A stretch of 64,000 bases of DNA from Rhodocyclaceae bacterium (GCA_018261935.1 JAGTRP010000011.1:1-64000); one strand, 5' to 3'; counted from the stretch's first letter, positions 34,505-44,228 are shown. Numbers and translations: made by a program. Notes: a model not told the origin generated them from the letters alone.

Positions 34505-35685
34505 GAGCTCTCTTCTGGGGCCTCGCCATCTTCGCCCTGGCCGTGGCGGTGGCCCTGGGGGCTCGGCTCAATGACGGCTACGTGCTCCTGGTCCTGCCGC
34601 CCTGGCGCATGGAGGTCTCCCTCAACCTCTTCATCGTCGCCATCGTCGGCGCCTTCGCCCTGTTCTACGTCGTACTGCGCGGCATCGTCCTGACCTTCGG
34701 CCTGCCGCGGCGGGCGCGGATCTATCGGAAGCACCGGCAGCGCGAACAGGCGGCGGCGATCTTCCAGGATGCCGTCCGGCTCCTTTTCGAAGGACGTTTC
34801 GGCCAGGCCCTGAAGAAGGCCGCCGAAGCCCACGGGGCCGGTGTCGCCCCCGGCCTCTCGGCCCTGGTGGCGGCCCGCTCCGCCCAGCGCATGCGGGAGC
34901 CGCAAAAGCAGCAGGGCTGGCTGGAGCGGGCCAAGATCGACGATCCCCGCACCGAGGCGGCGACCCTGATGCTGGAAGCGGAGATGCTGAACGAGTCGCG
35001 CCGCTTCGACGAGGCCTTGGTGGTCCTGAAGCGCCTGCAGAAGAAATATGGCCGCCATCTCGCCGCCCTGCGCCTGGAGTTGCGCGCCTGCCAAGGGACC
35101 GGCGACTGGGCCGGGGTGCTGCGCCTGGCTCGCCAGCTCGAGAAACGGGATGCCCTGCCGCCGGAGCTCATCCGGGAAATCAAGCTCCAGGCCCATCTCC
35201 ATAATCTCGAAAACTGCGGCAGCGACGTCGCCCAGCTGATTTCCTATCTGCGGGACCTGCCGGCCGGGGAGCGGGACAGCCGCGTCGCGGCGGAGGGCGC
35301 CCGGCGCCTGATGGCCCTGGATTCCGGCCCCGAGGCCCGGCTCCTGATCGAAACCGGCCTCGACAATGCCGGCCCGGACGACTGGGACGACGAACTGGTG
35401 GCCCTCTACGGCAAGCTCGCGGATCCTGATCCCACCGGCCGCATCGCCCGGGCCGAGGGCTGGCTGAGAAGGCATCCCGAGGACGGCGAACTGCTGCTGG
35501 CCCTGGGGCGCCTGTGCGTCAAGCAGCGCCTCTGGGGCAAGGCCCAGAGCTATCTGGAAGCGTCCCTGGCCGTGCGCGACAGCCGCGAGGCCCGCGTCGA
35601 GCTGGCCCGGCTCTTCGACCAGCTGGGCCGGGAGAATGAGGCCAACCGGCTTTACCGGGAAAGCGCCCGGTTCGAGAATACGTAG
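34501..35685 (+). CDS. hemY: HemY family TPR membrane protein
   Basis: The 394-residue protein has two N-terminal transmembrane segments (about 3-22 and 38-62) and a cytoplasmic helical TPR-like domain (about 80-390). This is the HemY_N/TPR layout of the proteobacterial accessory protein, not the protoporphyrinogen oxidase of the same name. It starts with GTG overlapping the hemX stop. It probably forms a membrane scaffold with HemX; the exact function is not established. Confidence 0.88.
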   Translation: MRALFWGLAIFALAVAVALGARLNDGYVLLVLPPWRMEVSLNLFIVAIVGAFALFYVVLRGIVLTFGLPRRARIYRKHRQREQAAAIFQDAVRLLFEGRFGQALKKAAEAHGAGVAPGLSALVAARSAQRMREPQKQQGWLERAKIDDPRTEAATLMLEAEMLNESRRFDEALVVLKRLQKKYGRHLAALRLELRACQGTGDWAGVLRLARQLEKRDALPPELIREIKLQAHLHNLENCGSDVAQLISYLRDLPAGERDSRVAAEGARRLMALDSGPEARLLIETGLDNAGPDDWDDELVALYGKLADPDPTGRIARAEGWLRRHPEDGELLLALGRLCVKQRLWGKAQSYLEASLAVRDSREARVELARLFDQLGRENEANRLYRESARFENT

Positions 35686-35702
35686 TCATTCAAGGAGGGG
35701 AT

Positions 35703-35942
35703 ATGCACAAGGTTGACCTGCGAAAGATCTACAACTTCTATCCCCTGGACCAAAAGGCGGATCCGGGCAATCTGCCCACCGGTGGCGATGTTTATTACGA
35801 ATGCCACGAATGCCGGGGCATCGTCAGCTCGGTGACCTTCATCAAGGCGGCCTGCGAATGCGGCAATCTGGAGGGGAACAAGGGCGAGGTCACGGTCAAG
35901 GAGCCTGCCCGGGTCACCGTAGTCCGCGGCCGGTTGAAATAA
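35703..35942 (+). CDS. small cysteine-motif protein of unknown function
   Basis: The 79-residue cytoplasmic protein has a ribosome binding site of unusual strength (AAGGAGGGG) just before the ATG. Four cysteines form two pairs (ECHECRG and ACECGN), as in a zinc ribbon or small metal site. No family is recognised with confidence. It follows hemY by 17 bases and may be the last gene of the hemCDXY operon. Confidence 0.75.
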   Translation: MHKVDLRKIYNFYPLDQKADPGNLPTGGDVYYECHECRGIVSSVTFIKAACECGNLEGNKGEVTVKEPARVTVVRGRLK

Positions 35943-35973
35943 CGGAAGCCCCCTTCGGCGCCCACCGGAGGGT

Positions 35974-36063
35974 GGGGCGTTTGAGCAGCCGGGCGAGGAC
36001 TGTTTGAGGGAGCGTAGCGACCGAGTTCCGCAGCCCGGCGGAGCAAATGCCCCGCCCGACGCG
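35974..36063 (+). repeat. dispersed intergenic repeat, copy 1
   Basis: This segment matches the reverse complement of 56670-56759 over about 90 bases. The conserved blocks are GGGCGAGGACTGT, CGAGTTCCGCAGCCCGG and a hairpin-forming GGCGGAGC-aaat-GCCCCGCC. It sits between the convergent ends of the small Cys-motif gene and hemF. Confidence 0.85.
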
Positions 36064-36080
36064 AGACCTGATTCCCCGGG

Positions 36081-36977
36081 CTAGACCCAATCCCGAGGCG
36101 GCAGGAATTCCTCGTAGAGTCGCGCTTCCGGCGTCCCGGCCTCGGGCTTCCAGTCGTAGCGCCACTTCACCACCGGCGGCATGGACATCAGGATGGACTC
36201 GGTGCGCCCGCCGGACTGCAGTCCGAACAGGGTGCCCCGGTCCCAGACCAGGTTGAATTCCACGTAGCGGCCCCGGCGGTAGGCCTGGAAATCCCGCTCC
36301 CGTTCGCCGTAGGGCGTGTCCCGGCGGCGGGCCAGGATGGGCAGGTAAGCCCGGGTGAAGGCGTCGCCGACGGCCCGGGTGAGGGCGAAGCAGCGCTCGA
36401 AGCCGCCCTCGTTCAGGTCGTCGAAGAAAATGCCGCCGGCGCCCCGGGGCTCGTTGCGGTGCTTGAGGAAGAAGTACTCGTCGCACCACTGCTTGTATTT
36501 CGGATGGATCGCCTCGCCGAAAGGCGCCAGGGCGTCCCGGCAGGTGCGGTGGAAGTGGCGGACGTCCTCCTCCTCGCCGTAGTAGGGGGTGAGGTCCATG
36601 CCGCCGCCGAACCACCAGACCGGTTCCTCGCCTTCCCTGCGAGCGACGAAGCAGCGCACATTCATGTGGGCCGTGGGGCAATAGGGATTTTCCGGGTGCA
36701 GCACCAGGGAGACGCCCATCGCCTCCCAGGAGCGGCCCGCCAGCTGGGGGCGCTCGGCGGTGGCGGAGGCGGGCAGGGCGGTACCGACCACATCGGAGAA
36801 ATTGACGCCCCCGCGCTCGAAGACGCCGCCCCCTTCGATCAGCCGGGAAATGCCGCCGCCCCCTTCCGGGCGCTGCCAGGCGTCCGTGCGGAACAGCTGG
36901 CCGTCAAAGGCTTCCAGTTCGGCGACGATGCGGGACTGCAGGTCCCTGAAATAGGCCCGGACAGCCCCGCTATCCAC
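36081..36977 (-). CDS. hemF: aerobic coproporphyrinogen-III oxidase
   Basis: HemF uses O2 to decarboxylate two propionates of coproporphyrinogen III. The 298-residue protein has the family blocks [15 protein letters not shown], the HMNVRCF strand and [12 protein letters not shown] with the metal-binding His/Asp region, then HYNE-like [16 protein letters not shown]. It starts with GTG three bases after the purD stop, so it is the last gene of dusB-fis-purH-purD-hemF. Its O2 dependence fits an organism that respires oxygen. Confidence 0.95.
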   Translation of the reverse strand: MDSGAVRAYFRDLQSRIVAELEAFDGQLFRTDAWQRPEGGGGISRLIEGGGVFERGGVNFSDVVGTALPASATAERPQLAGRSWEAMGVSLVLHPENPYCPTAHMNVRCFVARREGEEPVWWFGGGMDLTPYYGEEEDVRHFHRTCRDALAPFGEAIHPKYKQWCDEYFFLKHRNEPRGAGGIFFDDLNEGGFERCFALTRAVGDAFTRAYLPILARRRDTPYGERERDFQAYRRGRYVEFNLVWDRGTLFGLQSGGRTESILMSMPPVVKWRYDWKPEAGTPEARLYEEFLPPRDWV

Positions 36978-36980
36978 CGG

Positions 36981-38258
36981 TCAGCTCTCGCGCTTGGTGG
37001 CGCGGTGGCCGATGTCCCGGCGGAACTGCATGCCGTCGAAATGGATCTGGGACAGCGCCTCGTAGGCCCGCTTCTGGGCCAGCTTGACGTTTTCCCCCAG
37101 GGCGGTGACGCAGAGCACCCGGCCGCCGCTGGTGACCACCTGGTCCTCCCGCTCGACGGTGCCGGCATGGAAGACATGGAGATCTTCGGCTTCGTCTTCC
37201 GGCAGGCCGGTGATGACATCGCCCTTCTTCGGGGTGTCGGGGTAGTTGGCGGCGGCCAGCACGACGCCCAGAGCCACCCGGCGGTCCCAGTTGGCTTCCA
37301 CCTGGTCCAGGGTGCCGGCGACGGCATGCTCGAGGAGTTCCAGGAAGTCGGACTTCAGCCGCATCATGATGGGCTGGGTTTCCGGGTCGCCCATGCGGCA
37401 GTTGAATTCCAGGGTCTTCACCGAGCCGTCCTTGCCCACCATCAGGCCGGCGTAGAGGAAGCCGGTATAGGGCAGGCCATCGGCCGCCATGCCGCGCACC
37501 GTCGGCAGGATGATCTCCCGCATGACTTTGGCGTGGATTTCCGGCGTCACCACAGGCGCCGGGGAATAGGCCCCCATGCCGCCGGTGTTGGGGCCGGTGT
37601 CGCCGTCGCCGATGCGCTTGTGGTCCTGGCTGGAAGCCAGGGGCAGGACATTCTTGCCGTCCACCATGACGATGAAGCTCGCTTCCTCGCCGTCCAGGAA
37701 TTCCTCGATCACCACCCGGGCGCCGGCGTCGCCGAGCTTGTTCCCGGCCAGCATGTCGTCGATGGCGGCATGGGCCTCGTCCAGGGTCATGGCGACCACC
37801 ACGCCCTTGCCGGCGGCCAGGCCATCGGCCTTGATCACGATGGGAGCGCCCTGCCGGTCCACGTAGGCGTGGGCGGCGGCCTGGTCCGAGAAAGTCTCGA
37901 AGGCGGCGGTGGGAATGTTGTGGCGGGCCATGAAGCGCTTGGCGAAATCCTTGGAGGATTCGAGCTGGGCGGCTTCCTTGGTGGGGCCGAAGATTTTCAG
38001 GCCCCGGGCCCGGAAGATATTGACCACGCCGGCCGCCAGGGGGGCCTCGGGGCCGACGACGGTGAGATGGATTTTCATCTTTTCGGCGAAATCGGCCAGG
38101 GCCACCGGGTCGGTGACATTCACGTTCTCCAGTTCGATTTCCCGGGCGGTGCCCGCGTTGCCCGGTGCGACGTAGATTTTCTGCAGGCCGGAGGTCTTGG
38201 AGAGCCGCCAGGCCAGGGCATGCTCGCGGCCGCCGGAACCGATGACGAGAAGTTTCAT
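36981..38258 (-). CDS. purD: phosphoribosylamine-glycine ligase (GARS)
   Basis: PurD makes glycinamide ribonucleotide from phosphoribosylamine, glycine and ATP. The 425-residue protein begins with MKLLVIGSGGREHALAW and has the ATP-grasp core with PIVIKADGLAAGKGVVVA, EASFIVMVDG and the GARS signature FNCRMGDPETQ. It lies 84 bases after purH with an AGGAAA site before the start. Confidence 0.97.
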   Translation of the reverse strand: MKLLVIGSGGREHALAWRLSKTSGLQKIYVAPGNAGTAREIELENVNVTDPVALADFAEKMKIHLTVVGPEAPLAAGVVNIFRARGLKIFGPTKEAAQLESSKDFAKRFMARHNIPTAAFETFSDQAAAHAYVDRQGAPIVIKADGLAAGKGVVVAMTLDEAHAAIDDMLAGNKLGDAGARVVIEEFLDGEEASFIVMVDGKNVLPLASSQDHKRIGDGDTGPNTGGMGAYSPAPVVTPEIHAKVMREIILPTVRGMAADGLPYTGFLYAGLMVGKDGSVKTLEFNCRMGDPETQPIMMRLKSDFLELLEHAVAGTLDQVEANWDRRVALGVVLAAANYPDTPKKGDVITGLPEDEAEDLHVFHAGTVEREDQVVTSGGRVLCVTALGENVKLAQKRAYEALSQIHFDGMQFRRDIGHRATKRES

Positions 38259-38342
38259 GGTGGAGTTTTCCTAGTCGGGGTCGAAGATCGGAAGCGGGGC
38301 CGATCCATTCCCGGCCCCCTGCTTTCCAATGTCAGTGGATTA

Positions 38343-39908
38343 TTAGTGCCTGAAGTGGCGTGCTCCCGTAAAGACCATGGCGAGACCGTGTTCGTTCGCC
38401 GCCGTGATCACTTCCTCGTCCCGCACCGAGCCGCCCGGCTGGATGACCGCCGTGGCGCCGGCTTGTGCCAGGACATCGACGCCGTCCCGGAACGGGAAGA
38501 AGGCATCGGAGGCGACGCAGGAGCCCGCCAGGGAAAGGCCGGCATTCTGGGCCTTGATGGCGGCGATGCGGGTGGAATCCACCCGGCTCATCTGGCCGGC
38601 ACCGACGCCCAGGGTCATGCCGCCGCCGCAGAAGACGATGGCGTTGGACTTGACGAACTTGGCCACCCGGTAGGCGAAGAGCAGGTCTTCCAGCTGGGCA
38701 TCGGTGGGGGCCTTCTGGGTCACCACCTTGAGGTGCTCGGGCTGGACGTTGAACATGTCCGGGGTCTGGAGCAGCAGGCCGCCGCCGACCCGCTTCATCT
38801 CGAAGCCGTGGTAGGTGCGCTCCAGGGGCACTTCCAGGACCCGCAAGTTCTGCTTGGAGGCCAGCAGGGCCTTGGCCTCAGGGGTGAAGGCCGGGGCGAT
38901 CAGCACTTCGACGAAGTGCTTGCGGTCGTTCATGGCATTGACCACATCCACGTCCACCGTGCCGTTGAAGGCGATGATGCCGCCGAAGGCGGAGGTGGAG
39001 TCGGTCTTGAAGGCTTTCTCGTAGGCACCCAGGAGCTTGCCGTCGATGGCGACGCCGCAGGGGTTGGCGTGCTTGACGATGACGCAGGCCGGGGCGGCGA
39101 AGGTCTTGACGCATTCCCAGGCGGCGTCGGAGTCGGCGATGTTGTTGTAGGACAGTTCCTTGCCCTGGAGCTGGACGTAGTTGGCGATGGCGCCCGGGGT
39201 CGGCACGGGGTCGCGGTAGAAGGCGGCCTGCTGGTGCGGGTTCTCGCCGTAGCGCAGGGTCTCCACCCGGTCGAAGGCGGTCTGGAAGGCGGCCGGGAAC
39301 TGCTGGGGCTTGTCCTGCTCGTCCAGGCTGGTGAGCCAGTTGGCGATGGCGGAATCGTAGCGGGCGGTATGCACGAAGGCCTTCTTGGCCAGGCCGAAGC
39401 GGGTGTCGAGCTGCAGGGCGCCACCGTTGGCCTTCATCTCGTCCAGCAGGGGCTGGTAGTCGGTCGGGTCGGTGACGATGGCGACGCCGGCGTAGTTCTT
39501 GGCTGCGGAGCGCACCATGGCGGGGCCGCCGATGTCGATGTTCTCGATGGCGTCTTCCAGGGTGACGTCGGGCTTGGCGACGGTTTCCCGGAAGGGGTAG
39601 AGGTTCACGCACACCAGGTCGATGGTGGCGATGTTGTTGCGGGCGATGGTGGCCATGTGCTGGGGCAGGTCGCGGCGGGCCAGGATGCCGCCATGGACCT
39701 TCGGATGCAGGGTCTTCACCCGGCCGTCCAGCATTTCGGGAAAGCCCGTGTAGTCGGCGATCTCGGTGACGCCAAGGCCAGCGTCCCGCAGCATCTTGGC
39801 GGTGCCGCCGGTGGACAGGAGCTTGACGCCCTGGGCGGCGAGGCCTTGGGCGAATTCGAGGACGCCCCGCTTGTCGGAGACGGAAATCAGTGCTTGTTGG
39901 ATTTTCAT
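38343..39908 (-). CDS. purH: bifunctional AICAR formyltransferase/IMP cyclohydrolase
   Basis: PurH carries out the last two steps to IMP. The 521-residue protein has an N-terminal cyclohydrolase domain ([26 protein letters not shown]-type block) and a C-terminal formyltransferase domain with the catalytic KHANPCG motif and GDGFFPF-like [10 protein letters not shown] chose the ATG at 39908; an in-frame GTG at 39917 overlaps the fis stop (GTGA) and is also possible. Confidence 0.97.
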   Translation of the reverse strand: MKIQQALISVSDKRGVLEFAQGLAAQGVKLLSTGGTAKMLRDAGLGVTEIADYTGFPEMLDGRVKTLHPKVHGGILARRDLPQHMATIARNNIATIDLVCVNLYPFRETVAKPDVTLEDAIENIDIGGPAMVRSAAKNYAGVAIVTDPTDYQPLLDEMKANGGALQLDTRFGLAKKAFVHTARYDSAIANWLTSLDEQDKPQQFPAAFQTAFDRVETLRYGENPHQQAAFYRDPVPTPGAIANYVQLQGKELSYNNIADSDAAWECVKTFAAPACVIVKHANPCGVAIDGKLLGAYEKAFKTDSTSAFGGIIAFNGTVDVDVVNAMNDRKHFVEVLIAPAFTPEAKALLASKQNLRVLEVPLERTYHGFEMKRVGGGLLLQTPDMFNVQPEHLKVVTQKAPTDAQLEDLLFAYRVAKFVKSNAIVFCGGGMTLGVGAGQMSRVDSTRIAAIKAQNAGLSLAGSCVASDAFFPFRDGVDVLAQAGATAVIQPGGSVRDEEVITAANEHGLAMVFTGARHFRH

Positions 39909-39913
39909 GGCGG

Positions 39914-40153
39914 TCACAGAAGTTGGTATTCGGTCAGTTTCTTGCGCAGGGTGTTGCGGTTGATGCCCAGCATGTCGGCGGCCAGGGTCTGGTTGCCGCC
40001 GGCCTTCTCCAGCACCACTTCGAGCATGGGCTTCTCGACGCTGCGGATCACCATGTCATAGATGGCGGCCGGCTTTTCCCCGTCCAGGTCGCGGAAATAC
40101 CGCTCAAGCGCCCCGAGGACGCAGCTTGCTAAATCGTGATGTTGTTGGCTCAT
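39914..40153 (-). CDS. fis: Fis-family nucleoid-associated protein
   Basis: Fis bends DNA and regulates stable RNA and growth-phase genes. The 79-residue protein keeps the C-terminal helix-turn-helix ([22 protein letters not shown]) and lacks most of the flexible N-terminal arm of the enterobacterial protein, as usual in betaproteobacteria. It overlaps dusB by four bases, the classic dusB-fis pair. Confidence 0.95.
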   Translation of the reverse strand: MSQQHHDLASCVLGALERYFRDLDGEKPAAIYDMVIRSVEKPMLEVVLEKAGGNQTLAADMLGINRNTLRKKLTEYQLL

Positions 40154-41178
40154 GCTGCCAACTCCTCCCCTGAATTGTTGCTGTCGTTATATTGAAGATG
40201 TTCGTTTTGCTGAGCCAGGCCGAAAAAGAAGTCGTTCACGGCCTGCCGCTGGAGTTCGATGCTAGGCAGCTGGTTCATGTGGTGGCGGAAGGCGGCCGAA
40301 CCGACCAGGCCCTTGGTGTACCAGGCGATGTGCTTGCGCGCGACCCGGAACCCCGTCTCCAGGCCGTAGAACTCGTAGAGGTCCTCCAGGTGCTCCTGGA
40401 GAATGGCATGGATTTCGGTCACCCGGGCGGCCGGCAGATGGGTGCCGGTCTTCAGGTAATGTTCGATCTCCCGGAACAGCCAGGGCCGGCCCTGGGCGGC
40501 GCGGCCGATCATGATGCCGTCGGCGCCGCTGGCGTCCAGCACGGCCTTGGCCTTCTCCGGGCTGTTGATGTCGCCGTTGGCGATGATGGGAATAGAAGCC
40601 GCCGCCTTCACCGCCGCGATGGTCTCGTATTCGGCCTCGCCTGTGTATTGCTGACAGCGGGTGCGGCCGTGGATGGCCAGGGCCCGGATGCCGGCATTCT
40701 CGGCGATCTTGAGGATGGCGAGGGCGTTCCGGTTGTTCTTGTCCCAGCCGGTGCGGATCTTCAGGGTGACCGGCGTTTCCGGCACGGCCTGGACGACCGC
40801 CTCCAGGATGCGGGCCACCAGGGGCTCGTCCTTGAGGAGGGCCGAACCGGCCTGGACGTTGCACACCTTCTTGGCCGGGCAGCCCATGTTGATGTCGATG
40901 ATCTGGGCGCCGTTGTCCACGTTGTGGCGGGCCGCCTCGGCCATCATTTTCGGGTCGGCGCCGGCGATCTGCACCGAAATGGGCTCCACCTCTCCCTGGT
41001 GGTTGGCCCGGCGCAGGGTCTTGGCGCTACCGTAGAGCAGCGAATTGGAAGTGACCATTTCCGACACCGCCAGGCCTGCCCCCAGCTTCTTGCAGAGCTG
41101 GCGGAAAGGCCGGTCGGTGACGCCTGCCATGGGGGCGACGAACAGGTTGTTGCGAAGCTGAAAACCAACGAAATCCAT
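40150..41178 (-). CDS. dusB: tRNA-dihydrouridine synthase B
   Basis: DusB reduces uridine in the tRNA D-loop with FMN and NADPH. The 342-residue protein has the flavin barrel start NNLFVAPMAGVTDRPFR, the catalytic-Cys motif DINMGCPAKKV, and the FMN-phosphate segment IPIIANGDI. The C-terminal helical domain follows. It leads the dusB-fis-purH-purD-hemF run. Confidence 0.96.
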   Translation of the reverse strand: MDFVGFQLRNNLFVAPMAGVTDRPFRQLCKKLGAGLAVSEMVTSNSLLYGSAKTLRRANHQGEVEPISVQIAGADPKMMAEAARHNVDNGAQIIDINMGCPAKKVCNVQAGSALLKDEPLVARILEAVVQAVPETPVTLKIRTGWDKNNRNALAILKIAENAGIRALAIHGRTRCQQYTGEAEYETIAAVKAAASIPIIANGDINSPEKAKAVLDASGADGIMIGRAAQGRPWLFREIEHYLKTGTHLPAARVTEIHAILQEHLEDLYEFYGLETGFRVARKHIAWYTKGLVGSAAFRHHMNQLPSIELQRQAVNDFFFGLAQQNEHLQYNDSNNSGEELAA

Positions 41179-41247
41179 GGGCGGCAGGGGAATGGGAAAA
41201 GCAGGACAAGGGGCGGGATTTTACCCGAGATGGCGCTTAAAAAATAG

Positions 41248-42141
41248 TCAGGTCAATGATGGGGCCATCAAGGCGGCGGCCAGCAGGAGGGCAAAGACGA
41301 GTTGCAGGCGGGCGGTGGCTGCCAGGATCTGGTTGAAAACCGGGCCGGGGGGCTCGCGGCGGAAACGCTGGAGCAGGCTGGCGGCCAGGGGCAGGGAGGC
41401 GGCGGGCAGGAAGGCCGGCCAGCCCAGGGCGGGGACGAGGGCGGGCAGCAGCAGGTAAGGGAGCAGCATTTCGATCCCGTAGACCCGGCGGGTGGCCGGC
41501 CGGCCCAGGAGCACCGCCAGGGTGCGTTTGCCGCTCCGGGCGTCGCCGTCCAGGTCCCGGTAGTTGTTGACGGTGATGACGGCGGCGGCATGCAGGCCCA
41601 CCAGGGCGGCGGCGAGCAGGACCGTGGCGCTCAGGGAAAAGGTCTGCAGGTAATAGCTGCCACCCACCGCCACCAGGCCGAAAAAGATCCAGACGAAGAC
41701 TTCCCCCAGGGGGCGGTAGGCGATCGGGGCCGGTCCGCCGGTGTAGGCCCAGCCGGCGGCCAGGGAGGCCAGGCCGATGGCGACGATGGGCCAGCCGCCA
41801 TGGGCGGCCAGATAGATGCCGCACAGGAAGGCGAGGCCGAAGGCGCCCCAGGCGCCGGCCCGGACCTGGGCGGGCGTCAGCCAGCCCTGGGCGGTGGCCC
41901 GGGGCGGGCCGAGGCGGTCCGGGGTGTCGGTGCCCCGCAGGAAATCCCCCACGTCGTTGAACAGGTTGGTGCCGACCTGGATCAGGCCGGCGGCGACAAT
42001 GGCGGCCAGCAGGGGGAGCCATAGCACCTGGCCGCGGTCGTGCCAAGCGGCGGCGGAGCCTACCAGGACGGGCGACAGGGAGACCGGCAGGGTTCTGGGG
42101 CGCAGCGCCAGGAACCAGGCGCGCCAGGGAGAGGGGGGCAC
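41248..42141 (-). CDS. menA: MenA-like (UbiA family) prenyltransferase
   Basis: The 297-residue membrane protein has about eight to nine hydrophobic segments. Two Asp-rich motifs bind Mg-diphosphate: NLFNDVGDFLRGTDTPDR (about 60-77) and NNYRDLDGDARSGKRTLAV. Those motifs match 1,4-dihydroxy-2-naphthoate polyprenyltransferase (MenA), which makes demethylmenaquinone, better than UbiA. No other men gene is in the window, so a different aromatic substrate is possible. It starts with GTG and stands alone. Confidence 0.8.
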   Translation of the reverse strand: MPPSPWRAWFLALRPRTLPVSLSPVLVGSAAAWHDRGQVLWLPLLAAIVAAGLIQVGTNLFNDVGDFLRGTDTPDRLGPPRATAQGWLTPAQVRAGAWGAFGLAFLCGIYLAAHGGWPIVAIGLASLAAGWAYTGGPAPIAYRPLGEVFVWIFFGLVAVGGSYYLQTFSLSATVLLAAALVGLHAAAVITVNNYRDLDGDARSGKRTLAVLLGRPATRRVYGIEMLLPYLLLPALVPALGWPAFLPAASLPLAASLLQRFRREPPGPVFNQILAATARLQLVFALLLAAALMAPSLT

Positions 42142-42195
42142 GGGAAAGGGCCGAGGGAGTGACGGAGGCGGAATTCTAGCAAGTCCGCTTCCCGG

Positions 42196-43734
42196 TCAGG
42201 GCCTGTCGATGGCTAGCTGCACGAAATCCCGGCCCCGGCGGATTTCCTTCCCCAGGCCGACGAGCCGGGATTCGTGGTGAAACACGTCAAGCCTGCCGGC
42301 CAGTTCCCGGAAGGAAGCGGGCAGCAGAATGGTGTCCCCCTCGTCCGCCTGGGCCGTCTCCCGGCGCAACAGGAAGGCGTGGGAATAGGCGTGCCTCCTC
42401 CCATGGGCCTGGGACAGGGGGCGTGCCGCCACCGCCTGGGGAGTGCCCGCCACGATGGCGATGCCGGCCAGCAGACGGCCGCTCTGCTCACGGCGCAGCC
42501 ACGCCACCAGGCCGAGGCGATAGCCGCCGCTTTCATCCGGGCCGAGGGCAACCAACTGGCGGGGCATGAGCCTGATGCCGGAGCTGCCGGAAGCCAGGCG
42601 GAATCCCGACACGCTCTGGTCGATGATGTCCCATTCCTCCTGGTGAGGAGGGGCGGCGTTTTTTTCGATGTGCTTCAATTGGGCCCGCTCGTTCGGCTGG
42701 CGGTCGGCCCCGAGGACGAAGTGGTGCATGGCGGAAAAGCCCGCACAGAGGCGCAGGGTGCCTCGCCCGGAGATGCGGGGGTGGCTGCGCCGCTGGGGGG
42801 TGTCCAGGGACCAGAGGGCGATCAATTGTTCCAGCAGCCCCTTGCTCTCCTCGATGGTCTCGTCGCACAGCCCGACCCTTTCCGGCGAGATGCCCTGGGC
42901 AAGCCCGTCCAGGATGCGTTGCAGGTGCCGGGTGGCCCCGGTCGTGTCGAGCTGCCGGCACGTGCCCGGATTCTCGACCCCCTGCGGAACCCCCAGGGGG
43001 GCGTCCTGGCCGAGGTTTACAGCAAAAGCCGAATTTGTGGGGCTGGCCGTGAAGGGGCGCACATCCACCTTGGAGGCGACCGTTTCGGCCCAGCGCCAGA
43101 TGAGATTGAGCTCCCGGGAGTTTCGGCCGTAGGGGCCGGCCTGTTCGGCCAGCAGGGGGGTGACGAAAGCCGCCTGGCAATGGGTGATCCGGGATTCGTC
43201 GAAAAGCCGGTCCTCTACGGAAAGCGTGCCCACCCCCATCCGGCTTGCGGCGGCGAAGAGGGTGTGGTGCCGAAGCCAGAGACCGGGCGAGAGTTCCCGT
43301 TTTGCCCGGTAATGCTCGAAAATCAGCATGCCGCTGTAGTAGAGGCTGCGGTGCAGGGCGGTCGCCACCAGGCGCATCAGCCGGGGGTTGGCGGCCAGGC
43401 GGGCGGGATCCCAGGGTTTCTTCACTCCGGCGCAGGAGGCGTAGCCGCCCACCATCCTGCGGATCGCCTCGATGCCGCGCTGGAAGTGGGTTTCCCGGTC
43501 GGGGTCGAGATGGGGGGCGTCTTCCAGGTAATGGCGGGCCGCCGCCTCCCGCACAAAACATAGCGAACTGCGGATCTGTTCGAGGGTCTCGAACAGGGCG
43601 ATGCCGTCGGGCGGGCTCTGCACGGTGGCGTCGAAAAGCTGGATGAACTCCTGTTCCGCCCGGGTGGGGTGGGCCAGGGGCAGATGCAGCAGGCGTTCCC
43701 GGGCATCGAAGTCGTTATTGGGACGGACGCTCAT
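42196..43734 (-). CDS. PilZ-domain protein of 512 residues
   Basis: The C-terminal part (about 315-425) carries the two cyclic-di-GMP contacts of a PilZ domain, RISGR (RxxxR, near 320) and DQSVSG (DxSxxG, near 371). They are farther apart than usual because of a polar insert of about 20-30 residues. The N-terminal 300 residues are largely helical with no catalytic motif that I recognise. Length and layout recall cyclic-di-GMP effectors such as FimW of Pseudomonas, but I cannot assign orthology. An AAGGAG site precedes the ATG. It is monocistronic, next to the tRNA cluster. Confidence 0.7.
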   Translation of the reverse strand: MSVRPNNDFDARERLLHLPLAHPTRAEQEFIQLFDATVQSPPDGIALFETLEQIRSSLCFVREAAARHYLEDAPHLDPDRETHFQRGIEAIRRMVGGYASCAGVKKPWDPARLAANPRLMRLVATALHRSLYYSGMLIFEHYRAKRELSPGLWLRHHTLFAAASRMGVGTLSVEDRLFDESRITHCQAAFVTPLLAEQAGPYGRNSRELNLIWRWAETVASKVDVRPFTASPTNSAFAVNLGQDAPLGVPQGVENPGTCRQLDTTGATRHLQRILDGLAQGISPERVGLCDETIEESKGLLEQLIALWSLDTPQRRSHPRISGRGTLRLCAGFSAMHHFVLGADRQPNERAQLKHIEKNAAPPHQEEWDIIDQSVSGFRLASGSSGIRLMPRQLVALGPDESGGYRLGLVAWLRREQSGRLLAGIAIVAGTPQAVAARPLSQAHGRRHAYSHAFLLRRETAQADEGDTILLPASFRELAGRLDVFHHESRLVGLGKEIRRGRDFVQLAIDRP

Positions 43735-44088
43735 TTCTCCTTTCGATCCCCGGGAAGCGACGAGGGGTGGGGCGGTCGCCGGTCCTCATGTCTGCGGGGG
43801 AAATCCGGATGCCATACTCCGCCTTGCCGGGGCGGGCGTGAATAACCGGAAGCCGGTAGCCGCAGGGTTGCTCCTAAGGTAATAGGCGCGGGGGCAATGA
43901 CGGATGAGAGGGGTTGGGATTCCCCTATGGGTTCCGGGGGGGGGGGCAGTCGCCGGATGACGTCTCAACGGGGCGCGGCGGGCGTCGCGCCCCCATCGAT
44001 GCCTCCACAACGCTGGCAGGAATCGTTGATGCCAACGGTCCAGGTCGGAAAATTTCACTATTTAGTCTGGCGTATTTTTTTTCTTTCC
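43735..44088. other. intergenic region before the tRNA cluster
   Basis: About 350 bases hold no gene that I can support. Notable are G-rich runs around 43930-43945 and an AT-rich tract from 44050 leading into the tRNA promoter. Short reading frames here look random. Confidence 0.5.
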
Positions 44089-44096
44089 TATAGAAT
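44089..44096 (+). promoter_or_regulatory. -10 region of the tRNA cluster promoter
   Basis: TATAGAAT is followed by a GC-rich discriminator (GCGCGGCC) and preceded by a run of T residues, the look of a stringently controlled stable-RNA promoter. The -35 element is not clear. It lies 19 bases before tRNA-Leu. Confidence 0.6.
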
Positions 44097-44114
44097 GCGC
44101 GGCCTTCGACACCT

Positions 44115-44199
<85 letters not shown>

Positions 44200-44228
44200 G
44201 ATGTACGGCGTTGTAGCAAAGCAGTTTT

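Noticed and set aside
36459-40061. A 1200-codon open frame on the plus strand across hemF, purD and purH.
   Set aside because: It runs antisense to three well-supported genes, has Gly/His/Val-rich composition and no family resemblance.
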